From a virus: a stretch of 61,889 bases of DNA. The stretch spans positions 1 to 61,889 of the IMG/VR virus record IMGVR_UViG_3300025110_000013, one strand, 5' to 3'. Below, piece after piece: positions 43,501-51,480 of the stretch. The translations under genes were made by a program, and so were the position numbers. The notes below the pieces were generated by a model. The model was not told where the DNA came from. It searched no databases and saw only the letters and a list, made by a program, of their open reading frames with translations. The stretch's first letter is position 1, and each line of letters opens with the position of its first letter.

Positions 43501-44441
43501 AAGAAAATGGTTTAGACGACTACACTATACGCCAAGCGAGGCGACAAGTAGTGGCAAGTTTAGGGACAACAGCGGTACTGTCAGGGTTACAAGGACTTAC
43601 TCTTGTTGGTATATTTGAAGGTTTAGCTAATCTTTTCTTAGACGATGAAGACGAAGATGCGGAAACTTATATACGAAAGTTCCTTGGTGAACCCTTGTAC
43701 AGTGGTGGGTTACAGTATTTGACCATGTTTGCGGGAGATGTTTTTGGGGAAAATACAGAACTAGATATTGCTTCTCGTATAGGTCTATCCCATTTAATAC
43801 TAGGTAACAATAAATACGATTTTAATGAGTCTGCTAAAGAAGAATTTGTGAATATATTAGGTGGCCCCGCGTTAAGTTATGGGTCATCAATAGCAAGAGG
43901 TGTAAACGATATATACAACGGTGAGTTGCAACGGGGTATAGAGAGCATTGCTCCTTCTGCCCTTCGTAATACATTAAAGACCTTTAGGTATTCTGATTTT
44001 GATGAAGGTACGGCTCGCACTAGACGCGGCGATCCTATAGTAGATGATTTGAATCTAGTACAAATGACCGCTCAATTCTTAGGGTTTGCCCCCGCAGAAT
44101 ACTCTAGGGCGCAAGAAATAAACCAAGACATCAAACGTATAGATAGGTCAGTTAACCAGAAACGTACTAAGTTGATGAAAAAATATTACGTTGCTAGGCG
44201 TATGGGGGACGCAGACGGTATAAGAGATGCAGCGGAAGAAATAAGAGACTTTAATAAACGTCATAGAAATAAAGGGCCAAAGGTAGTAATTAGCCCTGAT
44301 AGTTTAACGCGGTCTATGAAAATGCACGCAAAGACAACCGCTAAAATGTATAACGGGGTTACACTAAGTCCTAATATAAGATTGTACGCGGAAGAATTGG
44401 CTAATGAATACGACAGGTCAGGGATATTCAATGTTTTATAA
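37548..44441 (+). CDS. Giant polyvalent internal virion protein with HExxH motif, 2297 aa
   Basis: Residues 1-40 start with two GPEG units. Two Gly-rich hydrophobic stretches at about 145-170 and 285-305 could insert in membranes. Acidic repeat regions follow, including ten Glu-Thr pairs (535-554). LLHEMTHAVT at 1105-1114 is a zinc metalloprotease motif (His1107, Glu1108, His1111). The last 650 residues resemble PLxRFG/LPD-type C-terminal parts of marine phage giant proteins. It is the last late gene and the size is 11 percent of the genome. It is probably ejected into the cell at infection. Confidence 0.78.
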   Translation: MPIYSVAGPEGETYSIEGPEGATRDQIVGEIIRQLQAQEKEEQDKQRQEQLAGIRESRRGSVSRGLDIGTDLIAQATGSSLEGIGSLLGLEGLEEYGADVALENEADIQRKSLYQTRFDDIEGVGDFGSYLGGIAAESAPQMGAGLTGAAIGTAILPGLGTVVGGIAGATLANLPFFYGMNRERQKEAIDLGIKTEVDEGAAFLTALPQALLDGVVDKLLLGAGKGFGFTDKAIRSGGLFTRGAKGIGTGVITEAPTEVGQQMLERAQAGLSLDSDEAIAEYREAAIAGGLLGGAVSGTINVGRGRIQQEDTNVIDKDGEDATPIPTKTAPVGAAGLGALADAEQGDLTDADVAEARKELDTVSQVRDTDKKLKEIVTDEDVDKILSDAGRAEEETDRIINATADAQEKAFEQDYGIAETRGATETGDERTVDPTEGVAVVERAADEAVVEAETRGATDTGDVERADTQTEDEARRLKDEQTTDALGVLAEEQSDFTTIFAKVDEKLNRRPKVVTEEKTTGVETGAEVETGAEVETETETETETETETETETETEVEPAIEPAIEPTDRLGTIAEAAEAVKEEAQEQVDVVGQVEEQAIEDAEALVRTKGFRDKKAEDFTDEEISTFATAIPALERNKMSMKEKSNYIEMVSTNDQADFTAREGREPTNQERNDIFNKAKNEINNEQRLISKRLSKLKNDTKPIRTKIEDEAAAIEAAKDKKPIRERLDTTTKVKEAEVGALEAREEIEEGKVETVEKKIEGQKKPIVTSKKEQKAIQKLNEAIDENWEQTQSEAYKAYVDSGKQKVNAPKLPSNLSDSEAVTELFLGEGKLTEQEQDALTYLTAHPTLERNLFDLAYEDAVDAPAYQASEDASPAEKEFFAGRGGKHRKNALAWVRDNLSAEANMWVVNATKSEIARLDRNPPLTADYYDVNTKASPSPFGLEKSVNTPQVYDGYFNAAENLARMNVANDPKFLEWLNKQPQKEQKRIKAEIKQSIDKAREIEKQSLALPKDSELNLDIPMHPIVMTQLRNGDLAGALRSLATTSSNPRIKNMAKNLAKVAGETKLETSKNLKAESGKAANGLFDPETNTIKLDADTGLNTHTLLHEMTHAVTSAQLAEGKSAAAKQLTKLFNEIKDQLGTAYGSLSVDEFVAEAFGNPTFQQELASITVPNTFKTAWHRFATIVSNILNIITGRPRIPLAGKGTTVDAFTDRLTTALLAPAPSSRFSGELLMSFKEGDAASTVRNYGRNVVEAVKDIDEKVLEEGAGKLFDGAKKAAKVVGLAALNSQALADVLTKTLGVKGAYKIHQLIERQSGLIDKENAILDGTATQIESFFSANPDKKETFDQLVGKSTIEQVDPSKTKSEAEAAYDAEKLAVWKGMQPDWNSLGKEGQIEYKRLRDSYKKLFTKLKDALAARFNVIEKENPNNEAVKELKNTLYQRLMEAATIEPYFPLTRTGEHWLRYTATPTDSNGNPTGEPEVTVQAFDTLDARTRRIRYLNTLTPQEDNASITEIEEFANLDSVNFNNVAPTSFVAEMLKVLETAKVEKDVQLQIARNFIDAVPESSFLKSLHKRKGVAGYNVDAMDAYRQKAYSIARQAVNIRITEELYSTRNDLQKELNEKLQRSGTLTAKLANAKRPADETRTPSQRAKEIAEIERQLEEVGSNRYITKENVDTAVNELTQRILQTTSPADNWVESTAKIANRLAFLGTIGFSAASTLVNTVQVPMVVIPFLAGKTNMATAMAAARMGMNLFGGSGFNRKLPVLDSDNKQKDIEVKGMPSIDNFYTADNDGNLILREDLEDVKNYYAMPIDNKGNTKMLSKKELLTILKPLITEAGDRSLLNRSLYADTIGVELSGKKKGSKAKNAWDKFNLWSALPFHTAERMNRQVTLVAAYLNEVARLNTNPNKAKGENNLSEQQIFETAIETALYDTQQTNGGATLATSPRIAQKHLGRVAMMFKTYGFTMYYHQLKMALTALQQAKENGLDDYTIRQARRQVVASLGTTAVLSGLQGLTLVGIFEGLANLFLDDEDEDAETYIRKFLGEPLYSGGLQYLTMFAGDVFGENTELDIASRIGLSHLILGNNKYDFNESAKEEFVNILGGPALSYGSSIARGVNDIYNGELQRGIESIAPSALRNTLKTFRYSDFDEGTARTRRGDPIVDDLNLVQMTAQFLGFAPAEYSRAQEINQDIKRIDRSVNQKRTKLMKKYYVARRMGDADGIRDAAEEIRDFNKRHRNKGPKVVISPDSLTRSMKMHAKTTAKMYNGVTLSPNIRLYAEELANEYDRSGIFNVL
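39150..39209 (+). repeat. GAAACG hexanucleotide microsatellite (10 units)
   Basis: There are ten perfect tandem GAAACG units encoding (Glu-Thr)10 in the giant virion protein. Hexamer slippage would keep the frame, so protein length may vary between isolates. Confidence 0.9.
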
Positions 44442-44444
44442 GAT

Positions 44445-44520
44445 AGTCCCCTTACCGCTTGGTTATACGATAAGGGGTACTATGCTAGGGAGTAAAGTGC
44501 AAGGATAGGACTCTACCCTT
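44445..44520. terminator. Convergent terminator region
   Basis: CCCCTTA (44448) and TAAGGGG (44471) form a stem just after the last late gene. A second imperfect stem AAGGATAG / CTCTACCCTT lies at 44501-44520, just beyond the stop of the last minus-strand gene. There are no long T-runs, so efficiency is uncertain. Confidence 0.45.
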
Positions 44521-44528
44521 AAATTCTA

Positions 44529-44747
44529 TCATACGGTTCTCCAGAAACGCACACCCAATTTGCCTTTTTCTATACGAACCTTATGCTCCAAAGTCATGCC
44601 TTTAGTATGGCCTATTTGTGTAATTTCTGTTAAGACCTTATCAGTATTAATACAAGGAATGAATATGGACGCCCCAACTACCATATCCGTCCATTTAATA
44701 ACTACCCGTACGCCATCCGGTGCAACGTCATCAATCTTCCGCATCAA
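44529..44747 (-). CDS. Hypothetical protein, 72 aa
   Basis: This is the last gene of the leftward block, overlapping the PrimPol gene by 17 bp. Segments DGVRVVIKWTDMVVGASIFI and LEHKVRIEKGKLGVRFW suggest a small beta-rich fold, perhaps nucleic-acid binding. No family is recognised. Confidence 0.68.
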   Translation of the reverse strand: MMRKIDDVAPDGVRVVIKWTDMVVGASIFIPCINTDKVLTEITQIGHTKGMTLEHKVRIEKGKLGVRFWRTV

Positions 44748-47544
44748 AGTCTACACCAGAGCAATCCACGGATATAACATCAGTAGATGGTAGCCGCATA
44801 TGTGTACCTTTACCTAAACGAATCTTGTCCTTCTTCCCTTTTAACTTCTCCATTAAGTCTTGTACGAAAGAAGCGTAGTTAATCTGCTGCGCCCCACACC
44901 AAATACGTAATGGTTTAGGTAGCAGATAGGCGCGTTTTGTATCCGTCTCGTACCGTGCGACCAAAGCCCCTCTTGGTAAGGCATCAGGGACAACCAACTG
45001 ATCTAACCCGTTACCCTTATTCTGCTTACGTAAGTCATCAGTACTTTTGATCTGTAATATGTTGTTCCAGTTCTCGTTAATATACTCGTTTAAAGTCTGC
45101 TCCACAGACGCGTTCATATCGTCAAAGGAATTCTTGTTACGCTTAAGAACTGTGCGTATCCACTTATAAACTTTCTTAGTATTGTAGGGTAATAATTCAA
45201 TACGTTTACATAGTATAAGGGCCGTCAATGAACACGCAGCACCCGCAGACCAGAAGCGGTTTTCCGCTGCAAGCTCTGCCTCCTTATCTATCTTCTTCTG
45301 TACGGACTCTAATAGCTCCCTAACCTCATCTAAATTGTTAATAACGTACTGTACGAACGGTAATCCCGCGTGACCCCAATTATTAAATATGTTTTTACTG
45401 AATTCGTCAGTCTTCTCTTTATCAGTAGGGGACTTAAACATCTTATCTACTTTGTATTCTAAAATACGCTGTGCTTCTGCTTTAGGAGCGTCTTTATATA
45501 ACCCAATACGCTCTATCATACTAACATTGCCTGTGGATACAGAGTTGAAACTCCAAGCATCACCGTTATACCGCTCTGCATTGACGCTACCTGTCATCCT
45601 TCTTCTCTGCCTACCACTTACGTACTGGTAGGCTAAGTTACTCAGCTCTTTAGCACTAAGATTAGTAATCTCGTCTAAGAAGAAAGGTAGGCTGTGATAC
45701 ACCTCACCCCGATTCATCTTAGTAGCATAGGTGTCTTCTTTCTCCATTAGTAATTCTTTGGGGTTACCCCACGGAGTTAATGCTGCGTATAGTGCGGTTG
45801 TTTTGCCGTACCCTGTGTCCTTACTGTAAATATGTAAAGAGGCGCACGCTACCGGCATAAGTTCCATAAGAATAGAACCAAAAGAAGCTCCAACAACATA
45901 TTGGTAAGCCTCTTGCCCTTCTTCATTAAAAAACCCGATCATCTCCTTCCACGCATCCATAGTGCCCTTTGGTTCAAAGGCGTGGAACAACCCTGCTGTA
46001 TTAGTGGAAGGCGGGTTAAACTCTATACGATCTCCAAAGACCTCCATGTTACCTAATACAAAGGACTTCATTTCTTCGCTAGTCCAACCGAACTGCCTGT
46101 GTGCTTCATCAGCGGTTACAGTCGCCTGTAATTCATTAACCCAAGTGGTTGTATACTGCATAAGTTCATCCATTCTACCAATCGCAACGCCGTGCATTGA
46201 CATATATTTACGGAATTCTTCCTTAGAAGTGGCCGCAGTAAGAGGCACCGTAAACTCCCTTACCCCATCTTTGGGTAGGTGAAGCCGCATCACGATAGCC
46301 TCGCCTATCTCTGCATCACGTATGCGTTTAACTACATATAGGTCATTATGGTACACCATCTTTTCTTCTATCTCGCCATCCGCATCGCTAGAGCGTACAT
46401 ATATACCCCCCGTAGCCCCTCTAAAATAAGGGCGTGGGTAGTCAGGTATTACATAAGTCTGAGCAGGGGCGTTGGGTCGGTTCGCAGAGAGGGCTTCTAC
46501 TATATTATCCTCCTCTTCCGCTTCTTTTATGGCCTTACCAAGCACTATTGGGGACTTTATCTTCCCCCAATGTTTACATTCGGTACATACGTTCGGGTTA
46601 TATTCGTCAAAAGTACTGCACAGGTACGGCCCTTTTATAAGGTCTACCTTCTCCATTGTCTCTTGCTCAGAAAACTCTGGGTGCCGTTTCGATATATTCA
46701 TTATGGCTTTGTCAGAGTCTACGCAAAATTTGGCGATTGATAGCCCCGCCCTCCACATAGGTTCGCTACATTCTTCTTGTTTACCTATGATCGTACCTAG
46801 CTGCCTACAACCGTTACCCTCTCCCGTCTTGACAATTATGTCCTTAAACTTAGTTTCCATGTTGCCCATTAGCGCATCCATCATTGCGCTTGAGGGGGCG
46901 GGGGTAAATTTCTTAGGAACTGGTATCGATTCTCCACCGAGTATTTCCGCAAACTCTTCAAAGTCCACAAGTTCTGGTATCTCTACGCCCATAGGGAGTA
47001 CAGGAGTAGGCGGATCGTCTTTATGGTTATGGGTGTACGGCACACGAAGTACTCGCGCTCCATCAGAAGTTACCGCTGGATCTGGTAAGAACTTATGGAG
47101 ACCACAATAACGCTTCAGTTGTTCCGCTACAGGTAACCACTTCTCGTAGGAAACCGCCTCTGACAAAATCCAGTAAACGTGTATACCTCTGCCAGAACTA
47201 ACTATTAGAGGTTTAGGCAAGCCCACTTCTTTAGTGAACTTACGAAGTGCTTTTAGTCCTTCCGTCTGGTTTATATAATCTTTACTAGGGCCGCAATCAA
47301 TATCAAAAAAGAACGCTTTTAAGTCCTTAACATTAACTGCTTTACGGGAACCTTCTTCTTTAAAAGTTCCTAAAGCAAAATACGTATCGAATCCATTCTG
47401 GTCTAGGTTTGTTGCTGTGTGTATTAAGTCATCTATCGTTGTAAAAAATTTCTGTGTTATTTGTTCTTCTAAAAGTTTTGAAGCGAAGAGGCAATAATAA
47501 CCATCCCCGCTAAGTACCCTCTGTAGAAATGTTTTTGAATCCAT
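44731..47544 (-). CDS. PrimPol (AEP primase)-DUF927 helicase fusion, 937 aa
   Basis: The N-terminal archaeo-eukaryotic primase-like domain has FFFDIDCG (about 89-96, metal ligands Asp-x-Asp) and SSGRGIHVYWIL (about 117-128, the sxH motif). A Cys-pair CTECKHW near 338 may bind zinc. The C-terminal superfamily-3-like DUF927 domain has Walker A GYGKTTALY near 605 and Walker B LPFFLDEITN near 645. It would make primers and unwind DNA at the fork, replacing separate primase and helicase. AAAAGGGT precedes ATG 47544. The long gap to the SSB-like gene contains a hairpin. Confidence 0.82.
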   Translation of the reverse strand: MDSKTFLQRVLSGDGYYCLFASKLLEEQITQKFFTTIDDLIHTATNLDQNGFDTYFALGTFKEEGSRKAVNVKDLKAFFFDIDCGPSKDYINQTEGLKALRKFTKEVGLPKPLIVSSGRGIHVYWILSEAVSYEKWLPVAEQLKRYCGLHKFLPDPAVTSDGARVLRVPYTHNHKDDPPTPVLPMGVEIPELVDFEEFAEILGGESIPVPKKFTPAPSSAMMDALMGNMETKFKDIIVKTGEGNGCRQLGTIIGKQEECSEPMWRAGLSIAKFCVDSDKAIMNISKRHPEFSEQETMEKVDLIKGPYLCSTFDEYNPNVCTECKHWGKIKSPIVLGKAIKEAEEEDNIVEALSANRPNAPAQTYVIPDYPRPYFRGATGGIYVRSSDADGEIEEKMVYHNDLYVVKRIRDAEIGEAIVMRLHLPKDGVREFTVPLTAATSKEEFRKYMSMHGVAIGRMDELMQYTTTWVNELQATVTADEAHRQFGWTSEEMKSFVLGNMEVFGDRIEFNPPSTNTAGLFHAFEPKGTMDAWKEMIGFFNEEGQEAYQYVVGASFGSILMELMPVACASLHIYSKDTGYGKTTALYAALTPWGNPKELLMEKEDTYATKMNRGEVYHSLPFFLDEITNLSAKELSNLAYQYVSGRQRRRMTGSVNAERYNGDAWSFNSVSTGNVSMIERIGLYKDAPKAEAQRILEYKVDKMFKSPTDKEKTDEFSKNIFNNWGHAGLPFVQYVINNLDEVRELLESVQKKIDKEAELAAENRFWSAGAACSLTALILCKRIELLPYNTKKVYKWIRTVLKRNKNSFDDMNASVEQTLNEYINENWNNILQIKSTDDLRKQNKGNGLDQLVVPDALPRGALVARYETDTKRAYLLPKPLRIWCGAQQINYASFVQDLMEKLKGKKDKIRLGKGTHMRLPSTDVISVDCSGVDFDAED

Positions 47545-47577
47545 ACCCTTTTACCCATTTTACCCAATGTACGAAGA

Positions 47578-47651
47578 CACTACGGCAGGGGTAGGAAGTT
47601 ATTGGCCGTAGAACCTACCCTTTTTGACCCTACCGAGGTCTAGCCGTAGTG
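47578..47651 (-). other. Nested inverted repeats between SSB-like and PrimPol genes
   Basis: CACTACGGC (47578-47586) and GCCGTAGTG (47643-47651) can pair, and inside them GGGTAGG and CCTACCC (47589 and 47612) can pair again. The RNA would fold just ahead of the PrimPol gene. It could attenuate transcription, process the mRNA or serve as a replication site. Confidence 0.5.
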
Positions 47652-47664
47652 AAACTGTGAGGAG

Positions 47665-48372
47665 TTAGTCGTCCCACTCAGAGAGAACGTCAGCTATTTC
47701 AGACTTCTCTTCTTTAGGAGCCGCTGATTTCTTAGACATCTTCTTAGGTTCTTCGACCTCAAAAGTATCCTCTTCCTCGGAAGCAGTATCGGCAACAACT
47801 TCTTCAAACGGATTATCATCTGAAGAGTCATCCGATGCAAACCCATCAACCGCTTTAAACGGCGAGATGGACTTTCTTGGAACGTAATCTGTAACTTGCA
47901 CCCCTTTTAGACGCAGAGAAACCCCTGTTCTCTCTTTATCGATAGAGTACGGTACAAAAACAACCGCTACGTTCACTGTGCTCCCAGTAGTAAGCTCAAA
48001 ACTTTCGTCTAGTTGCTTATTCTTCGCATCGTATTGCGCGGGCGCGGGTGTCGCATTGCCATTATAGGCAGCGGCAAGTTTAGACTTAAAGGTAAACGTA
48101 CCACCTTCCTCGTCTTTCTTAAAAGGATTCTTTATCTTCTCAGGCCAAGAGTCCTCTTTCTGGCTTGCGTAGGCACCAGACATTGCCTTCCAAAGATCTT
48201 GCGCCTGACCTTTGTTCATACGAAAATCTATTTCGTACTTCGCTTGGTCATCAGTAGCGTCACAAGGTACGCTGCGCTTCTCTTTGTTGTCGAATCGGTA
48301 GGGGCGATTGATCTTAGGCCACAATGCCTCTACGTCCTCAACGATATACTGTAGGTTTTGGTTCTTATCCAT
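47665..48372 (-). CDS. SSB-like DNA-binding protein (DUF2815-type), 235 aa
   Basis: A beta-rich N-terminal half with WPKINRPYRFDNKEKRS and later VAVVFVPYSIDKERTGVSLRL fits an OB-fold of the DUF2815 type. The C-terminal 60 residues are acidic, ending LSEWDD. An acidic tail with aromatic tip is a hallmark of phage and bacterial SSBs that recruit partners. Position among replication genes supports it. GGAGAACGC precedes ATG. Confidence 0.72.
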   Translation of the reverse strand: MDKNQNLQYIVEDVEALWPKINRPYRFDNKEKRSVPCDATDDQAKYEIDFRMNKGQAQDLWKAMSGAYASQKEDSWPEKIKNPFKKDEEGGTFTFKSKLAAAYNGNATPAPAQYDAKNKQLDESFELTTGSTVNVAVVFVPYSIDKERTGVSLRLKGVQVTDYVPRKSISPFKAVDGFASDDSSDDNPFEEVVADTASEEEDTFEVEEPKKMSKKSAAPKEEKSEIADVLSEWDD

Positions 48373-48431
48373 TGCGTTCTCCTAAACGTCTTACTGTAAA
48401 CTTACTGAATAGAATGAATCTATCAACGAAG

Positions 48432-49103
48432 CTATCGAAGATAACTTGTATGATCAAACCCCTCTACCTCTTCAAACGGAGATACAACTCGATCTCCCCC
48501 TTGGACTAATGTAATAGCCTGTAAGGTACTAGGGTGCGATTCTAATTCAGCGGCTTTTTGTAGCTCTTCTTCACCTAGCACTCGCATCGGGCGAAAACGA
48601 AGCCTCGGAATGTAACCGTCCTTTTCAAAACCCATTCGGGTTACAACCGCTATGGCCGAGGTATTATGGTTGTTCAAGTGCCTAGCATAGTTTTGCATTG
48701 ACATCCATCCACTACCCGCAGGGCCAAATAGGCTCGTAGCAGGTAACTGGATTTGGTATACCTCTTCCAAGTTATCCTCCAATACAACTGCAATACGCTG
48801 TGAATATTTACAAGCTCTTGCATTATTACCACCAGATCCTTTTATGTTATGTGGACAATCGATACAACGTCCAGACTGCCTATGTGCATCAGCCACATCT
48901 GGGTCAGGTCTTTGTGTATCGGATGACCAACAAACAGGTGCTGTTGGTTTATTAGGGTCATATTGATTTGCATAATATATTCTGGAAACTCTACCCGCGT
49001 TTACGATCACCGCATCTAAAGTATCTGAATCAAATATATGCGTTTCAGTCCCGTCGATAACTTTACGGAACTTACCTTCTCTTAATGAGATACGTGCAAC
49101 CAT
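48432..49103 (-). CDS. Cys-motif replication-cluster protein, 223 aa
   Basis: The protein contains PVCWSSDTQRPDPDV and CIDCPHNIKGSGGNNARACK (about 78-97), a four-Cys site likely to bind zinc or an Fe-S cluster. The rest is beta-rich (LEEVYQIQLPATSLFGPAG). Similar proteins occur in replication blocks of short-tailed phages. Function is unknown. It overlaps the HTH gene by one base. Confidence 0.72.
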   Translation of the reverse strand: MVARISLREGKFRKVIDGTETHIFDSDTLDAVIVNAGRVSRIYYANQYDPNKPTAPVCWSSDTQRPDPDVADAHRQSGRCIDCPHNIKGSGGNNARACKYSQRIAVVLEDNLEEVYQIQLPATSLFGPAGSGWMSMQNYARHLNNHNTSAIAVVTRMGFEKDGYIPRLRFRPMRVLGEEELQKAAELESHPSTLQAITLVQGGDRVVSPFEEVEGFDHTSYLR

Positions 49104-49366
49104 TAGAAGTCTTCGTCTAAATCCGCTAGTACGTCTTTAGGATCAACTTCCTCTTGCGTAAGTGACTCTCTTGGTTTTGATTTTGGTTGCTCACCTAACA
49201 GTGCATCTGATATGAGATTTAACTCAAACCTAAAGGTCTTACCCACTTTTATGTAAGTATTCTCTGGTATGCTACCGTTTCGTATCCATGCTCTGACAGT
49301 GGACTCAGATACTTTAAAGTGATCTGCTACCTTCCTCAGTTCAACAAATTCCCGTTCTTCGGACAT
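49103..49366 (-). CDS. HTH (MerR/excisionase-like) DNA-binding protein, 87 aa
   Basis: LRKVADHFKVSESTVRAWIR (about 7-26) is a winged HTH of the HTH_17/excisionase type, followed by the wing GKTFRFELNLI. The C-terminal 30 residues are acidic. It could be the transcription factor for the GTGTA-NN-TACAC sites or an accessory replication factor. No integrase exists, so a true excisionase role is unlikely. Confidence 0.75.
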   Translation of the reverse strand: MSEEREFVELRKVADHFKVSESTVRAWIRNGSIPENTYIKVGKTFRFELNLISDALLGEQPKSKPRESLTQEEVDPKDVLADLDEDF

Positions 49367-49830
49367 TATGCCCCCTTGGCTTTTCGTACGTTAATCGAGT
49401 ATTCAGAATTAGACTGTACACCCTTGATTACCGTATCTGGGTTATCTACAAAGAACTGTTCTAAATTAGCTTGGTGGAGTCGTCCTTGTAAGAGTTCGGG
49501 ATTGCTATTTTCTTTAATAAAGTCATATACACTTCCCCAATCTGTAACAAAGTAATTGCTCTTCACCGAACGATAGAAAGTCCCCGCTTCTGTTTTAACG
49601 CTCTTAGCCCCCGTCTCGTCGCAATGAGTAAGTAACGCCTTCTTTATAACATCCTGTTGATGTTTAAGTTTATCGTCCTTATCTTCCCATTCCTTTTTGA
49701 GCTTCGCTCGTTCGTCGCGTATCTTGATAAAGACTTCAGTAGCCTTCGTTAGATAGTTCGTATCTTGCACACAAATCTCCGTACTTTGTGGTTGGGAACC
49801 GAGTATAGTGGTATCCAATATGTTATACAA
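49366..49830 (-). CDS. Hypothetical replication-cluster protein, 154 aa
   Basis: A coiled-coil helix at about 28-70 (KIRDERAKLKKEWEDKDDKL) is followed by AGTFYRSVKSNYFVTDW. It resembles, loosely, Gp157-type or Gam-like phage proteins. It overlaps the SNF2 gene by 8 bp and the HTH gene by one base. Confidence 0.7.
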   Translation of the reverse strand: MYNILDTTILGSQPQSTEICVQDTNYLTKATEVFIKIRDERAKLKKEWEDKDDKLKHQQDVIKKALLTHCDETGAKSVKTEAGTFYRSVKSNYFVTDWGSVYDFIKENSNPELLQGRLHQANLEQFFVDNPDTVIKGVQSNSEYSINVRKAKGA

Positions 49831-51358
49831 GTATTTCTTTGTATAAATCTATCATTTTTGTGTGTACGTCAATTCTATTATCAAGTAATGAGTAGACACG
49901 CTTTTCTATGAAGGAACCTTCTAGTTGTACTACCGTACATTTATGGTCTTGCCCTGCCCTATGCACCCTAGCATTGGCTTGCGCGTAGGTTTCTAAAGAG
50001 CTAGTCGGCCCCCACCACACCACTGTATTAGCAGCGGTTAATGTAATACCGTGGGCAGCAGCTTGCGGCTGTATGACAAGTACTTGAGGAAAGTCAGTTT
50101 CTTGAAATCTTTTGAATATATCGGTGCGTTTATTGACGGATACATCCCCCCTGATTACCTCCGTAGGTATACCGTCTTGTATTAATTTATCAGTGAGCAC
50201 ATCAATAACGTGCTTAAACGGGACAAAGACTAGGACTTTCTTACTAGACTCATCGATTACTTCCCGTAGCACCTTATACCTATGTTTAATGTCGAACTCT
50301 AATGCTTCTCCGTCATCCGTATAGATAGCCCCAGACGCAATCTGTAGGAGTTTATTCATTTCAACGGCAGCATTAACAGCGGTAATCCGTTCTCCCCCTG
50401 CTTGCACTACCATTTTACTCTTTAATTCGTTGTAATATTTCTTCTGTTGCCGTGTCATTTCTACAGTTCGTTTGGTGTAAACCATATCGGGTAGGTCAAG
50501 GCACTCTTCTTTTGTAAAACGTATAGCGGGCTGCAAAGCATTAAACACCCGATCAGTTGCGTCAGGTTTCGGAATCCATTTAAAGTTGGTTAGTTTGTAC
50601 ATAACTGAATCTCTAAACGCGCTAAAGAATCTAGGGACTGAGTATGGGTTGACCAATTTGGCTAGACCAAATGCGTCTAAGGGGGACTGTGCAGCGGGTG
50701 TACCTGTCATCATCCATAACCATGTGTTTGGGGTGACTAAACTGTTAAGGATTTTCCACCGTTTAGTTTGGACGTTTTTATAATGTGTCGCTTCGTCTGC
50801 AATAATCAAATCAAAGCCACCGTTTGCTATTGCATCAGCTACTATCTCCACTCCGTCATAATTAATTATGATGAACTCCGCTCCCCCCTCTATTATCTGT
50901 TTACGTTTAGCAGGTGCTCCATAAGCAACGTCTACTGAACGGTGCATTGCAAAAGTAAATAAATCTTCCCGCCACGCTGAATCCATAATAGATAAAGGAC
51001 ATATCACCAATACGCGTTTTATACGCCCTTGGTTTATTAGGTAATCAGCCGCCCATATGGCACTAGCGGTTTTGCCTGTACCCTGCTCATTAAAGCAAAA
51101 GGCTCGCTTGTTCATGGTTAGAAAAGAAGAAGTGGTTTTTTGGTGGTCGAAGGGTTTGTACTTACCCGTCCATTGATACTGCCCTTCGATTGGGGATGGG
51201 ACTTTAATATTAAGGTTTTTTAATACGTGCGACTCGTCAACCCCCCAGTTAACTAGTACTTTGTTTCCTGATAATCTCTTACTCTTAGGTATAATATCTG
51301 TTACTTTTTCGGGGTCACGTAGGTTTAATAGTATTGCTCTGTTATCTATTACCCGCAT
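49823..51358 (-). CDS. SNF2-family DNA helicase/translocase, 511 aa
   Basis: Two RecA-like lobes are visible. Motif I NEQGTGKTASAIW is at about 89-101, motif II LIIADEATHYKN near 185-196 and motif III MMTGTPAAQS near 216-225. Motif V-VI AQANARVHRAGQD lies near 462-474. It is the short SNF2 form common in phages and likely helps replication fork movement, recombination or repair. It overlaps the next gene by 8 bp. Confidence 0.87.
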   Translation of the reverse strand: MRVIDNRAILLNLRDPEKVTDIIPKSKRLSGNKVLVNWGVDESHVLKNLNIKVPSPIEGQYQWTGKYKPFDHQKTTSSFLTMNKRAFCFNEQGTGKTASAIWAADYLINQGRIKRVLVICPLSIMDSAWREDLFTFAMHRSVDVAYGAPAKRKQIIEGGAEFIIINYDGVEIVADAIANGGFDLIIADEATHYKNVQTKRWKILNSLVTPNTWLWMMTGTPAAQSPLDAFGLAKLVNPYSVPRFFSAFRDSVMYKLTNFKWIPKPDATDRVFNALQPAIRFTKEECLDLPDMVYTKRTVEMTRQQKKYYNELKSKMVVQAGGERITAVNAAVEMNKLLQIASGAIYTDDGEALEFDIKHRYKVLREVIDESSKKVLVFVPFKHVIDVLTDKLIQDGIPTEVIRGDVSVNKRTDIFKRFQETDFPQVLVIQPQAAAHGITLTAANTVVWWGPTSSLETYAQANARVHRAGQDHKCTVVQLEGSFIEKRVYSLLDNRIDVHTKMIDLYKEILV

Positions 51359-51480
51359 TTACTTCTCCGTCCACAAAAATACATCGTAAAGTGGTATCCA
51401 CAATACGAACTAAATGCCGTCTCTCGTACCCACGGACGGCGCGTGGTGGGTTCGCCCTGAAGGGGTAGGTGGGCTTTGTA

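Noticed and set aside
49103-49366. Excisionase of a temperate phage
   Set aside because: The HTH resembles excisionase, but no integrase, attachment site or repressor was found in the window.
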